Shown here one piece after another: positions 1 to 12,764 of a DNA stretch of 64,000 bases; the stretch's first letter is position 1, and every line of letters begins with the position of its first letter. Source of the DNA: Paramacrobiotus metropolitanus (Eukaryota > Tardigrada > Eutardigrada > Parachela > Macrobiotidae); the NCBI RefSeq assembly GCF_019649055.1, contig NW_026570225.1, positions 1,984,001 through 2,048,000 of the forward strand, written 5' to 3'. A model generated the notes under the pieces. That model worked only from the letters and a program-made list of their open reading frames with translations, ran no database searches and was not told the DNA's origin. Position numbers and translations under genes: made by a program.

Positions 1-266
1 AAGCTGATGTAATCCACACGAAGTTTACTATTTACTGCCATGTTCTGATGTGTGCAATATGACTATGCAACAAAACTTAAAGAAATACAAGCCACACAAA
101 GTGCACAGCCAATAAAGATGTAAGTACTGGTAAGTACTTCCCTTAACTATTATGATAGTTGCAGTTATTTCCTTATAGTAAACGAGCAAAACGTTAAATA
201 AGTTTTTTTGCTAAAGCTAAAAATGAATTATGACTTAAAGCTCGATCTTACGTGAAAGTATAATAC

Positions 267-1279
267 CTCTGTGTGTCAGAGCATTAACGGATCGGCTTTC
301 CATTTGGGCAATGTGGGCCTCCTGTGCCCTGACGGCTTGATTGGCATTCGGGAGATTTTTACTTAATCTTTTGTAATGGTTGTACACAGCAACCGCTAAC
401 ACTTTCTTGGCGTGATCTTGCCCGACCACGTATTTATCGAGAAAATCGAAGATCTACATGGCGAAAAAGGAAATCATACAGTCACCGCTTAACTGTGCAG
501 GCGAATGCGAAGCAAACAACGTATAATTATTATTATAGCCTCGTGCGTATGTTTACTATGTTACTGGCAACGAAATGTACAACTTCTTACTTTCTTAGGG
601 ACAGGCGGGGGCTTCCTTTTCGCGCTACGCTCAGATCCGGAATCCTTAAAAGACTTCGTATCCATTTCACTCAGGACAACGAAAAAATGGTGGCAATTCT
701 CGCACTTGACGAATCTAGTCGACGCTGCAAACGAAACAAACACAGATGTCAAATAAACTCCACATGGTAACTTTATTGGATTAAACGGCGAAAATCACAA
801 ACACTCAAGTTGAAATATACAAGACAAAGTACAGTACATTATCGCAAAAAGAAGACGCAGATGTTAGTACAGTTTAGTAAAGTACTGCAGTACTGGCTAG
901 TTTGTACAGTGACGAACTTACAAACGAAAGTCTCGACATGAATGCATGTTTCTCCGCATTTGGGGCATTTTAGTAGATCCTTATCTCCGTTGTCGCCCCC
1001 ATTCGATCCCGATGACGCAGCCCCACTCGTCGAACGAGCTGATCGCTTCTCCCCCATTAACTTACGATCCTTGGTGCCATCAACACCTCCCTCACCGGAC
1101 GACTTGCTGGAGTACAATACTGACGCAGCGCAATGGGAGAAATGCGAGGGCCACACGAGGACGACGGTGCGCGGATGTTCCGTGGACAGGCACGCACTGC
1201 GCCACGTATTAATCTGTTTCAAACTCAGCGCCACATCCCGAGCGCGCAAGAAGCTTGCGGTAACATGGCGTAGCGCCAT
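267..1279 (-). CDS. CLPX: CLPX, mitochondrial ClpXP unfoldase, 5' part (partial)
   Basis: This is the N-terminal part of the AAA+ unfoldase that feeds proteins to the ClpP protease in the mitochondrial matrix. Minus-strand exons are 1279-922, 724-591 and 453-267; phases 1, 0 and 1 keep frame, giving about 226 residues. The ATG at 1279 starts a basic, amphipathic leader ([20 protein letters not shown]) typical of a mitochondrial targeting peptide. A C4 zinc finger follows: C105 and C108 in exon 1, C127 and C130 in exon 2 ([19 protein letters not shown]). Exon 3 opens the AAA+ region with [20 protein letters not shown], a CLPX signature. A GTG nine codons upstream is in frame, but ATG is the likelier start. 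The Walker A/B parts are not in the window; positions 1-266 read as intron and the gene continues off the left edge. Family assignment is secure. Confidence 0.95.
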
Positions 1280-2786
1280 GCTGCTTCGACAGTTCAGCGA
1301 ATCCACCAGATGAAGGAATGCGGAGACGTCACCATATGGTTTTTATTGCTAATCAAAAAGAAAGAATTAAATACGACAGAACCCGTGGCAAAAGACACAT
1401 TTACTGTGCAGCTCTGATGGTCCCAAGTCTCCAGGAATATTCCTACCTGGATGAAATCGATTTCGAACGCAGAGGCAGACCGTGTTGCTGAGCAGCTGAT
1501 TATGACAGGGAATCAGATGGGAACGAAATTCCGTTGCAACACCGTACAACTTTCTGAAGACTTCAGGGATATAAATGGATTTACAAATGAAGAAAGATGG
1601 CGAAACTGTATATAAAATGAAGCGACAACTTTTAAAACACTGAATTGCTATCTAATATTTTAACAATAAAAAAGAAAATTAAAAAAATCAACAAACTGCC
1701 ACAAATGCAGTTTTGTAACAATCGTCCCGCACGTAAACAAAATCATCCAAAAATGCGCATGACTTTGAATGCGCCAGCGTACGTAGAGTACGTCCGAGAG
1801 CAATCTTCACGTAGCAGCAGCCTAGCGAGCCGTGTTTGTTACGCAAAGTCGTTTCCGGGACGATCTTGAGTCACAGTATTCCACACACGGAAATTGAATG
1901 AAATTTTTCATTGGTTTATTTTTGCGTTGAAACCAATGAAATTTGCCATAATTCCCCAAATTAATTTGGGACTGGTCAAAGTAATTTGACTCATAACGTG
2001 CAGTTCGATTCACTATAATCGGTCGCTGACATTTGGAAGCACACTTGAAAAATTTGTTGATGATCCATTATCAGTGTATCTTCTCCAATAATTTTTCATT
2101 TTGTTTCATCTGACAACTCTCTTTTTCATCTGCGTTTAATTTATTATATTGTGATTCGATTACTGTGTGTGGACGCATACATTGGGAACGTGACTAGATC
2201 TTCCCGGAGTCTGGTGGAGCAGTCCCAGACAAGAGCTTCGAAACGGTGTTAATCCCAGATTCAGTCCAGGTTCTGGTTCCTGTGACTTGTGGTAAACGAA
2301 AAGTTGTGTACGATCTACAGCGTTTTCGAGACTACATCTACAGTAAGTTGTGCAAGGAATTTTCAAAGTAGACATTTTTAGAATGTATATGATATTTAAT
2401 TATTTGAACGTTGGTTTCAAACTTTCACGTCTGGGAAATGATCAAGGTCCTTGGCCGTTCGTTTGCGCATGTTGTCAAATGGCCTTGGCCCCTGAGTCTC
2501 CATACTTTAGTTGGCTAGGGCGTAATATGTTTTGATTTTCTCTGTTAAGTTGTCACAACATCGATTTTATATGATCTGCGCATGTGTTGGACCTGTAAAA
2601 TTAGAATTATCAGATTTGGTGTTGGTATACGTGTGGTTAAACACGAAATTTTATGATGATTTGAAGTTACTGTAGTTGAATAACAATAGCGCAGTACGCG
2701 GTTGCGACCAGTATTTTGTTGTCCTGTTCTCATGTTGCAGGTGGATTCTAAGATTGGTTGCGGTAAAGTTTCTCTCTGTTTGAATT
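1280..2786. promoter_or_regulatory. Divergent intergenic region between CLPX and SMG6
   Basis: This 1.5-kb spacer separates two genes transcribed away from each other, so it must hold both promoters and 5' UTRs. No coding exon was found. A possible 5' UTR acceptor for SMG6 (tgttgcag) lies about 45 bp before its ATG. No convincing TATA box was identified. Confidence 0.5.
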
Positions 2787-5700
2787 ATGTCTCGTGTTTT
2801 TACCCGCGGAGGAGGACGCGGTGGCAGTGGTAGTGGAGCGAGTGGCGGCAGTGCCAATCCTGTTAATACCAATAATAATTCGTCTGGGCCTGGTCGTTCT
2901 CGAGGATCTACTGCTGCCACTGGTAAGTTTCGCGATTTCTCATATCTGGTTTGGTGTTAGCTGGAAACCCTTGTAGACACTGTGCGTCTTGCAGCGTCTG
3001 GAGTGCAACGCGAATGGAAAGACGATATTGGCGATATCAAGGAGACTGAGAATCGCAACACTAATATCTCATCTGTCAATTCTAACTATTCTCCCAATCC
3101 ACCATCTCAGTCGCATCCGCAAAATCAGCCATCCGGTGGACAGAATTTCAACCAGAATCAGCAGCACCATCAGGGTGGTCAACAGCAGCGCCAGCAACCG
3201 CGTCAGCAGCAGCAGTTGTATCAAGCGAAACCACGCGGTAATTCGGAAAAGAGTCGCGGCGGTTCGTCGGGTGAGTTTGGCGCGTTCCAACATCAGCCCC
3301 AGCAGCATGGGGGGCAGAATCGGGAACGCGAAGGAGGTCGTGGCGGCGGCAAGCACGGACACAGTGCTCCGAGGGACCACGGACGCGGGAAGCGCGATGG
3401 CGGAAATCGGGGTAATAATCCCCGAAACGATGGAGGCTCGTCCGCTGGTTAGTAGCGACTGCTTCATTTCTGTGAAATGTTTGCAGCGTTGTAATTTGTT
3501 AGGTATGGCGGGTGAACAACAGCAGAGTCAGCGCGGATTTGATCAGCACTCATCACGGGAGACGTCCAGCATCGATACCACCGAAAATGATGAGAACGTT
3601 ATGCATATGCCGCGAAACATGATGAACGATGATATGCGCGATACTCATCAGCCACATTTTGGCAACAAGGGTAACCAGGGCATGCCTAATCAGGGCCGTC
3701 GCGAGCATAAGAACGATGCGATGCGCAGCGATAAACGCGATCGTGAACGGGAAGAACCCTTGCCGAAGAATCGTGGTGGCGAGCCGAATCGACAAGGCAT
3801 GAATATACATCAAAACGCATTCAGTGAGCCGCCGTTCGGGAAGTCGTCGCTCGACGATGAGCGAGACAATGACAGTTTGACTGGATTTGGGTCGTTTAAA
3901 AACGGGCCGATTGGTGTCGGGCGCATGCTGCCGCCCCATGGGCATGTTTTTGATGATTCAATGAACATGTATTCAACTAATAAACGTTATTTTCCCATTG
4001 GCGATATGGGTCATTCCGATAAAGGAATGGGTGAGCGGTTTGAGCAGTCATCGCATGATGGCGGGGATATTTTCTCTGGGAAAGACGTCTTCTGGCGTGG
4101 ACCGGAACGGGAGGAAAAGCGTGATGTGTTCTTAAGGTAATGATTGATTTTGGTTCAGGGAGTTGCATATGTAACCAATTATCGATCGATTATCAGGGAG
4201 GACTCATCGCCTACCGGTCTGGGCGGGAAATCGATGATCTGGTCCAGTCAAACGGCCGGCACTCCCATCCCACATCCTCAGTCCGAATCACCGCATTTCC
4301 CACGCCCACTGGGCTTTGGTATGGATCATTCAGCGTTCGCAACCAGTTTGCTTACCGGCACATCACCGTCGATGATGGAGCCGCAACACATGGATGCAGT
4401 TGGAATGCATCATCAGCATCGTCTCATGCAGCAGCACCTGCCGATTAATCAGTTCCTAGGAGGTAACGAACGTATGCACGACCGTATCCCTGCCATGTTT
4501 GGCCAGCCACCTCCGGTCCCGCAGATGATGGGCCCGATTCGAATGGGCTTCCATCATCCACAGTTCGCAGAACCGTTTATGTCGACAGCGATGGGCCGTG
4601 AGCCGCCAGTGGCCGGTCGTGGAGTGTTGCCGGTTAATCCGCAGCAGGCACAGGTGACACCGCAAGGTGGGCAACCAGGTGGAGGGTTTGCTGTCGCCCC
4701 GGGAGTGGCAGCCGCGTTGAATATGGGAGCTTCACCTTCGCCACGATCGCCTCATGCTGGTAATCAGGAGAAGAACTGGAACTGGGAAGAACAACAAAGC
4801 ACGGAAGCTCGGGAAGCCACGCCACCAGCGCCAGTTAAGGAGCCTGAAGAGGATTTTGGGTAAGTGACGCAGTACTTTTTATTATATTTTGTTAATGGAG
4901 TAAATTAAGAAAATTTTAAAGTGAATACATCATAACGTCAGGGGTGGGATGTAAAATAAGATTTGCAACAGACCAAGCGATTTCTTGGATGCTTCCCACT
5001 TAACCTTTGGTTTTATGCCCAGAGCCAATCGATCCCAGTGCAATGTTGGGTGTTCTGTTTTTTCCAAAATTGTAATTGGCCTCGTAGTTATTGTAAATGT
5101 AAATTGTAATTGGTTGTTGCTATAAATTTTTTACTAGAAACTGTTTGCACCAGAACACATGGATCTAAATATGATTTTCGGTTAAATGCTGCAGTACGTA
5201 TTTGGGCTATTCTGTGCCGTAGAGCGTAGTTGTTTGGGACGAAACGAGTAAGTATGTGCGTGATTTGGTACTCTTTCTTTTGAAATCCTATCTGTTTTTC
5301 AAATGTCATTGACGTACTTGCTAGTAGGAGTGTTACCGGATTCTACGTCGACGGTTATCACTTTCATTAATGTAACAGTTACGTCTTCCGGCCACAACGC
5401 TGCGCGACCGTATCGCGAAAATCAATACCTGTCTATAGCAATTAATGCGTGTTCTCTTAGAACTTAAGAGGAGGTATAAGGCACATCGAGATATTCTGTC
5501 GGTCAAGTCAAGAATATCGGCCAGATAGTGTTCTCTGCATTGGGATATGGATGTTGGTTTTTGTGTTAGGGAATTCAAATGTCCGGTTCTGCGAGGACCA
5601 AAGAATTTCGACAGTTTGTGTGCACAAGTCGAAGAACTGAGGACAGCAATACAGGAACATTTGAAACAGCTCGTCCTGAATCCTCACCGGGAACGATTGC

Positions 5701-8700
5701 GCCGTGTAATGATTTTATGGTACGTGTGTTGACTGGGGTTAGAATGCTGCTGTCTGTTTTAAATCGTTTTTTTTTCTAGCTTTACATTATGGAACGCGAT
5801 TCGGGATGCCATCTTGTTGGACAATATCCAAGCGTGTGATAAATCTAGAGAATTGGATCAGGTAGTGTGGCGGGAAGGCTTTTATCCGGTGTTGGACTTA
5901 CTGCGTGGATTGCTGGCCAAGCCGACACCGAAACATGATGCGGTGGGCGTTAATGAAGCCATCAAAGTGTTCCTGCAAAAGGTGGGTTGGAGGTCAGAAG
6001 TGGAAGTTTATTCGGAAGTGAAGGTGACATGCTGTCTGTTAGGCACTGAAATTCTACACGGATTTGATTCCCAAAGTTCTGCATCCATTTGGTGGGTCTG
6101 TAACGGCGCAGACGCTTGTTAATGCGCTGACGTCTAAGGCACCAATGGCGGATCACATCGTCATAAGTTTACAGCTGGCGGAACGACTCCTTACTCATTT
6201 GGGTGATTTGTATCGCTATCAGGCCGAATTGCCGGGATCTGATGGATCCGAACTGAATCTGGCTAAGGAGTAAGTGAATATTTGTCGAATTTCATTAGTG
6301 TAATCGCGAGTGTTACCGTCAGTGAATTGATCATCTCACCATCAGAAATAAGTGGGTTGTGACTGTTGTAAAGGAGCGCAGTGGTTCATGGGTCTTCCCT
6401 TACGATCTTACTCAGATGTCAAAACGTTCTCTGTTGTTTCTGTAAGTAGTGTCTGTATGTTATTTTCAATGCGTAAATGAACGAGGAGGTATGGTTTCAG
6501 AGTAGGGATTTGCGATATCGCTGCTTTTCATCTTGCTACAAATTGACTGCCGTGATGGCCATTGGTTTTCACCGCTTTAGTTCTGTTTGTTTTCTTGTAC
6601 TAAACGGTGGTATTCGCATTCTGGTATCTTCGGTACATTAGTAATACTTAACGATTTTCTGTTTTCTCACATTGTTTTCGACATAAGTGTCAGCATCAAA
6701 CTTTTTTAGGGCAGTTGTTTTTATTTGTTCTAGCTATTCGATATTTGAGTTTAAGTGTTGTCGTATATGTGGGAATAGTACCGCTTTATTCGTGAATCGT
6801 AGCTCGACAAAACAGCAACTGATTTTGCTGACACTGTTTGTCAGCAACAATACGGACAGCGTCGCTAGGGACAAGCGCGCGTCCTTTGTACAAGGTCGAG
6901 GCATATCTCACAAGTGTAAATGGCATTTGCTTGTACAAGTTTAAAATAAAGCTACCATACGCTTTTTAGGGCATACCATAAGGCTTGCCTGTTAAGTCCT
7001 TTTAATGGACAGCCACATAGCCAGCTGGCGTTGGTTGCCAAACGACAGAATCGTCCACTGGACATCGCTTTCCATTCAATTAGAGCTATTTCTGCTCGTT
7101 TGCCCTGTAATCTTGCACAGTCACATCTAAATGCTTTATGGTCATCAGTTGAGAAAACGGTGAGAATTGCTGTTTAAAGCCAATCCGCTCTACAATTTTG
7201 CTTTGCTATAAGTAATATATGTTGCAGTATGAGAATAAATATAAAAATGAAGAGAAAATTCCCTTATGGAGCGACTTACCACATTCTGAGGTAAATGATA
7301 TTTTCCTACCACTCTCGTGATAGTAGCGGTCACTTACGCATATTAATTTTTTCATAGTTATCTAAGCGATTTCACTTAACATTCCTGGCTATCCATGCAT
7401 CGCTCCATCATAACAAATTTGTCAGGTACGGGTACTGAATATATCTATATATATATGGTCTCAGTCGTGCTTGTACCATGTATCCAGTGCTACCTGTACA
7501 TTGTATTGTACAGCCTGTACTGATATTATTACTGTTTCCGTGATCTTATCAGTCTTGTTTGATTAATTCGTTTAGTGCGGTTCTGAACTCCCAAGGCACA
7601 CAGTTCTTAGGCATGTTGGATGCGGTGTTAAATCATCCTCTGGCTCTGGGATTCCGCGACATTCTTTTACAAATGATGGCCATAAACATCTACCGCATTT
7701 CAGTGCTGCAGACCGACAGTAAGAGGTTTTTGTTTTGATAATATAAAATGTTTCAGAATTGCAGTAGATTGAAGTTCATTGAACATTAGGGTTTTTGCAA
7801 GGATGGATGTATTTACGGTCATAAAATACGTATATAGTATTATGTTTTATATTTATATCATACTTAACAAAACACGTGATAAAGTTTGTACTTATTCCCG
7901 GGTTTTAGGCCACCATTACGCGTTTCTTATGGACTTGTCTTTCAACATGTTTGACATCATCCTGGCGCGTTTGCTGAAGATTTTTGAGGCAGCCCCCGAT
8001 CTGGATTCCGCAGCCCATCTCGAAGATACCACGATTTTTTCACCCGTTGTAAAAGTGTTTGTAGACTGGATGCAAACATCTTACCAGAAATGGTTTCCCT
8101 TGCCACCATCACAACTCAGTGCGCCGCGAGAGTAAGTCTAACATTTTTGTTGAACTGGATTTTTTTATTTTGACCTGCAACTGCGCTTCGCCTTCTTTCT
8201 AGTACAAAACGAACGAGTATGTGGTCACGAATCGTATCGTTGGTGAATTTGTCGTTAACTTTGAATGTGGCCGGGGTGGCCGAGGAACGCTTCCCAGGTA
8301 GGTGAAGCAGTTCGATGGGATGATTTGCGTTGAAACGGTTGTGAGTAGAACTGATTAAATTTTGTTTGGCTGAATGAAATAAGCAGCTGAGAATCAAGGT
8401 GTTGAAGTTACTTGATGGCTGATAGCAACAACAAGGTCAAAAGATGCGTGTAAAGAAGGAGAGTGCACATCAGCGGTAGGTATAAAAGTATTGTTGCTAC
8501 TTTGCAGATAGTACACCCGAAAAGCTATACGAAGATTTGTATCTGAACGGTATGCAACACGTGCATCCCACACTGTGTATTTTCTACCGGGAATCGAAAT
8601 TGCATGAGGTAATTAATTACCTGCTCACGGTTGGCGTGCATTCAGTAGAATTTGCAACATGTTATTGACAGGCTATAGCGGAACCGCGTTTCCGTTTCCG

Positions 8701-10604
8701 GAAAATGCAGTCCGTTGGCCCAGTTCTGTTGTCCGTCTCGCCGCCTGTGGCACGCCTGCAGTGGAATCGTTTCTTGCCGACTGATGCCTATCTGGATAAG
8801 AATATTAAAGTCTTGTGGGCTCCGCTGGAACCGCCGCCGGTTCAGCGCGTCGAGCCGCTTCCCACTTTGGAATCTCGCCCACCGGCACCGATGCCCGTGC
8901 AGCCCATGCCAATTCTTCCCTTGCCTACCGAACGTACCGAGGTTGTACGTCAATGGCGTCCCACGCAAGCGCCTGTCAGCGATGCTACGGAACAGAATTG
9001 GCCCACACTGGGGCAGGCGACGCGAATAACGTCAGATGATCGTCGAGATCGGGTAAGGTGATGCGGCATCCACGCTTATTGATTGTTAAGTGTTTCTGTT
9101 GAATTAGACATATTCGTACGTTTGGATTCTTTCTTGACAGTTTTTGTGATAGCATAGCAGGGTTTCTTTTTTGTTTTATGGGTATGTTATTAATTATTAT
9201 TTTATTTTTCGAACAATGGATTCCGTTCGTTTGGATTCATTAAACCGATATCTTAACTCACTTACATCTGGTCGTTATTATTCATTTGTCATTAGTGTGC
9301 TTTTATTTTGATTTCGCTTTTGTATCGTCTTTTTGCAAGGATCATTTTGATGTTGCTGGGATTAATGATTGTATGTAAATGGCCATGTAGTCCGCATTTC
9401 GCAGTTTTTACGTTGCAGGCTCGCACTTCCTCGATGAACTCTGGTGATGATAACCGCGGTCCTCGGAATGGTGAAACAGGCGGCAGCACCATGGAAAATA
9501 CGCGAAGCAATGTGGAGCCATGGTGGTTGATTGATAAACGTCTGCGCAATACCGACTCCAGCAATCAGCTGAAGCTGAATGGAATGGAGCCGACTGACCG
9601 ACGAGGTCCCATGCGGATGGAAGAGGCGTCGAAACAATTCTATCTAATTGATACCAATTGTTTGATTGATGCGTTGGAACGTATCGAGAAAAAGCTGCTG
9701 GAAAACGATGACTTAGTCATTCTTATCCCAGCCACAGGTGGAGTTAGCGCATACCACTGTTTTTATTTAGCAGTTTTTTTAAATAACTGTCAGTCCTATT
9801 GCAAAATTTCGCAGCTGGCGAAATAGAAAAAAATTTTCAGGTGATTGTAACTATTTGTACATAATAATTTCTACCTAATAGTTGTTACACTTGGTTTAGC
9901 TTTAATATATTACGAGTACATACTACAATAGTGGTCCGACTTTGCATTGGCAGTAATCGGTGTTTACATTTTTAGTTTATCGTGAACTATGTAAATTACA
10001 CGAACGGAAAAATGCCAAAGCTTGGAATGCTTTGAGTTTCATTAATGATGCAATGGAACATTCGAAAAACCGAATTATGGTCATCACCGCCAAGGCCGAC
10101 CAGATCCCGTCAGCTCAATTGGCGCGACGTGAAATCGTTTCGGAAAGGGTAAGAATGTTTTTTTAGTGACCGTTGCAGATATATGAATAAATTGACTTTT
10201 GACACCGCATCTTTTCAGGGAAGCAACGACGATATTATTTTGCGGACGTGCATTACCCTGTCAGAAAAAGGACTCTTCAATGAAGATGATCGGGATCGCC
10301 GAATGTGTAAGTGTAACGTACATCGATAGCATACAGACAGCGATTAAGACAGTTAAACCTGCCTGTTTATACGAAAAGTGCGCACTTACTGTTGAAAATA
10401 TTAAATTTTACGCTATCTATGTAAAAGTTATTATTGTAGCATCTTGATTAAAGTCTGATTAAAGTGTTGTATGTCTCGTTAGATTCCGGCGATGGCACGT
10501 GGCGCGGCAGTTTAACACTGTTAACATCGGATGTAAATATGCGTGTGAAGGCGCGTAAGGAGAACATTTGTTGTCGTCTGGTACCGGATGTTTTGGGCAA
10601 CTGA
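2787..10604 (+). CDS. SMG6: SMG6/EST1A-like nonsense-mediated decay endonuclease
   Basis: SMG6 is the endonuclease that cuts mRNAs with premature stop codons. Nineteen exons: 2787-2922, 2995-3447, 3503-4136, 4197-4859, 5570-5719, 5780-5981, 6043-6269, 6970-7159, 7228-7290, 7358-7425, 7576-7718, 7909-8131, 8203-8297, 8508-8608, 8672-9052, 9419-9737, 9976-10148, 10219-10306, 10483-10604. They total 4431 nt (1476 aa; human SMG6 is of similar length). Residues 1 to about 630 are low-complexity: Gly/Arg-rich at the start, then Gln-, Asn- and Met-rich. An EST1/14-3-3-like helical block follows (LLTHLGDLYRYQAEL; SPFNGQPHSQLALVAKRQNR). A Pro-rich linker (about 1150-1240) precedes a C-terminal PIN domain. 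PIN acidic residues are present: D1321 (LIDTN), E1353 (VYREL), D1411/D1412 (SNDDIIL) and D1453 (LLTSDVNMRVKA). These acids favour SMG6 over SMG5, whose PIN is degenerate, although the EST1 block reads somewhat SMG5-like. The 60-bp intron 3 opens with an in-frame TAA, so it must be spliced. Confidence 0.93.
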
Positions 10605-10721
10605 TGTCCATCCTCCAGAGGCACGTTCACATGTTTTGTCTCCGACTCATAACTCTCATCATATGGCTTGACGAACCCATTTTCCCGGAACCTGGAAACT
10701 GTTCACGTTCCACCGTATGCG

Positions 10722-10727
10722 AATAAA
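10722..10727 (+). terminator. Candidate SMG6 poly(A) signal
   Basis: A canonical AATAAA lies about 120 bp after the SMG6 stop codon in a short 3' UTR context. It is placed by motif and position only. Confidence 0.5.
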
Positions 10728-12533
10728 TGGTGGATCCTCACACACAGACAACACTAATTTCCTATCATTTCTTTTTACTTCAAGAGAGGCATTGGTCGTT
10801 TTTTCCTTGATTATTGATTGGTTTGGTTGGACTTTGTAACATTATCTTAGACTGCAATTTTTGCATGAAAACGGTAAGATAACGGATCGGCGTTGTTTTA
10901 TCCATATCCTCTCAAAGATGTGGAGATTCGGTGGAAATAGTTATGGATGGACCGAGGGGATGCTTGTAGTTGGTTGGATTTGGTTTTACTGACTAACTGA
11001 AGTTATTCTCCTTGCGTTGACTTTTACTTATCACTTTGCTGCTTGCTGGACTCTTTTTGAAGTATGGGAAAAGCTTAGCGTGATGCTTTCCCGCAGTGGA
11101 ACCATTTCTCCCTCTCGATGGCTTGTCCGTTGTAAGCTGGGTCACTGCATGAAGTGCTCGCCAACTTATGTTTTCCTTTGGTAGAATCTGGTTGTTTGTT
11201 ATAAATGACGCTGTGGAGATCATGTAAAAAACCGAATCATTTACAACAGTGTTTTCGGATTATGACCTTAACAGACCGTTTAGACTAACATTTTCTGGCT
11301 ACTAGAAACGAAAGAATTTTTGGGTCGAGTAATATGAATGTAATTGTTCGTTTTTTTTCGAATTTTTAGGACGTGAAGCAATACTGTAACTGGTTTGCAG
11401 TAAGTATGTACTCAGTGTGCTGTGCTGCTGCTGCATGTTCTAAACCCTAAGTAGGTTTTTCGCCTTTTTTGACTCCTGCGAAGTACGGGTAAGTTTAAAT
11501 AAGTGGTTATCTACACTCTACAGTGTGATACTTCGTGGTAGCGGGTCTGACTTTAACGAGAAGTTCACTTTCTTATGAACCAATTAATAATTTAAATTCG
11601 TAGAAACTGATTGAAGAGACAGCACGTACATACTTGAGCACAGCACGTACAGTACTTACAAATTTTTTTATCATGGCAGGGGTTTTGTTTCGAGCATAAA
11701 ACGTTGTTGTTGTTGTTGTTGCATACAGTAAACATACAGCGTAGTCCTTTCAAGGACCATTGCTCCAACAAATATAAAGTTATTAGAATTGCCAAGGTGA
11801 CAGAGTAAGCATATGACAGTAAAAAACTAGTCGCTTAACATTGGATCACCGAAATCTGTTTGAGAACTCCAAAACTTTAGAAAGCATAAAACGTTAAAAA
11901 CCATTTTACGCTACCCTTGGCAACCATTATTCATTGTTGCGTTGTGAAGCTTTTGGAAGGAAGAAAACCTGAGGCCAGAAGTAAGTACGCTGATACGCAA
12001 CAAGAACGCAAATTCAATTTGAAAGTAAAGAATATTCATTCACAAATATTGTTCGTCTGAAATCGAATGGAGTCTCTCGCATTTTGAAGCAGTGGCCAGT
12101 GGCTAACGCCGCCAAAAGTCTGTAGAAGTTTGCACTGCTGTCAAACATTGCACCCCATCAGAGTAATACATCAACTCTGCTCACCGCTCAATATGGGACT
12201 GCCATTGTCATGATCTGGCATCTCTTGATGGACCGTTAAACCCGTCAAGGCTTCATTACCGTACTACTTGCTAAAGTGAACTACAGTATTCCGGCTGAAG
12301 CATGTTGGCAGATGCACCCATTTTTGGGCATTTAATATCCTTTGATTTGAATTTTCGCCATTTTCTTCGGTTTTGAACTCCCTATCAACCGCTTTTGGAT
12401 TTACGGTAAGATTACAATTTTAGTAAGATACAGAAGTCACTGAGAAGTGTATGGATCTCAGCAATATTAGTCTTGCGTAATGCAGTACTTAATGCTCGAT
12501 CCAGGTCAGACTTGTTCCAGCTGCTGCCTGGTA
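10728..12533. other. Intergenic, no gene recognised
   Basis: I see no coding exon here. Around 12060-12330 a few short stretches look vaguely like a decayed Tc1/mariner transposase, but nothing holds a frame. A short (gtt)n run occurs near 11705. Confidence 0.5.
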
Positions 12534-12564
12534 GTACTGTAGCCGCTAGATGAAGTGGCTCCAC
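12534..12564 (+). repeat. Left terminal inverted repeat of pogo-like element
   Basis: This 31-bp sequence is the exact reverse complement of 15122-15152. Similarity ends abruptly on the inner side, as expected for a terminal inverted repeat. Confidence 0.9.
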
Positions 12565-12764
12565 AGAGTCTGGTGTACGAGAAAAGGCACTACGTATATA
12601 CATACGCTGAATTGAATAAAAAAATTGAATTTTTGCTGCATTTTTGATTTTAATTCATTTTAACGGGTTTTTACACCAAAATTGTGAACCTGAGCTTGGT
12701 TTTATAGTGAATAATTGCATTTCGGCTGTGGATAGCATTTAAATCAGAGCTCTAATTTGTCGTA

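Noticed and set aside
4137-4196. Retention of the 60-bp SMG6 intron as coding sequence
   Set aside because: An in-frame TAA occurs at its second codon, so it must be removed.
12060-12330. Possible decayed Tc1/mariner transposase
   Set aside because: Only scattered short similarities in changing frames; no terminal repeats or catalytic motif could be shown.
12412-12603. Minus-strand frame across the left end of the pogo element
   Set aside because: It spans the terminal inverted repeat boundary and host DNA, so it cannot be an ancestral gene frame.
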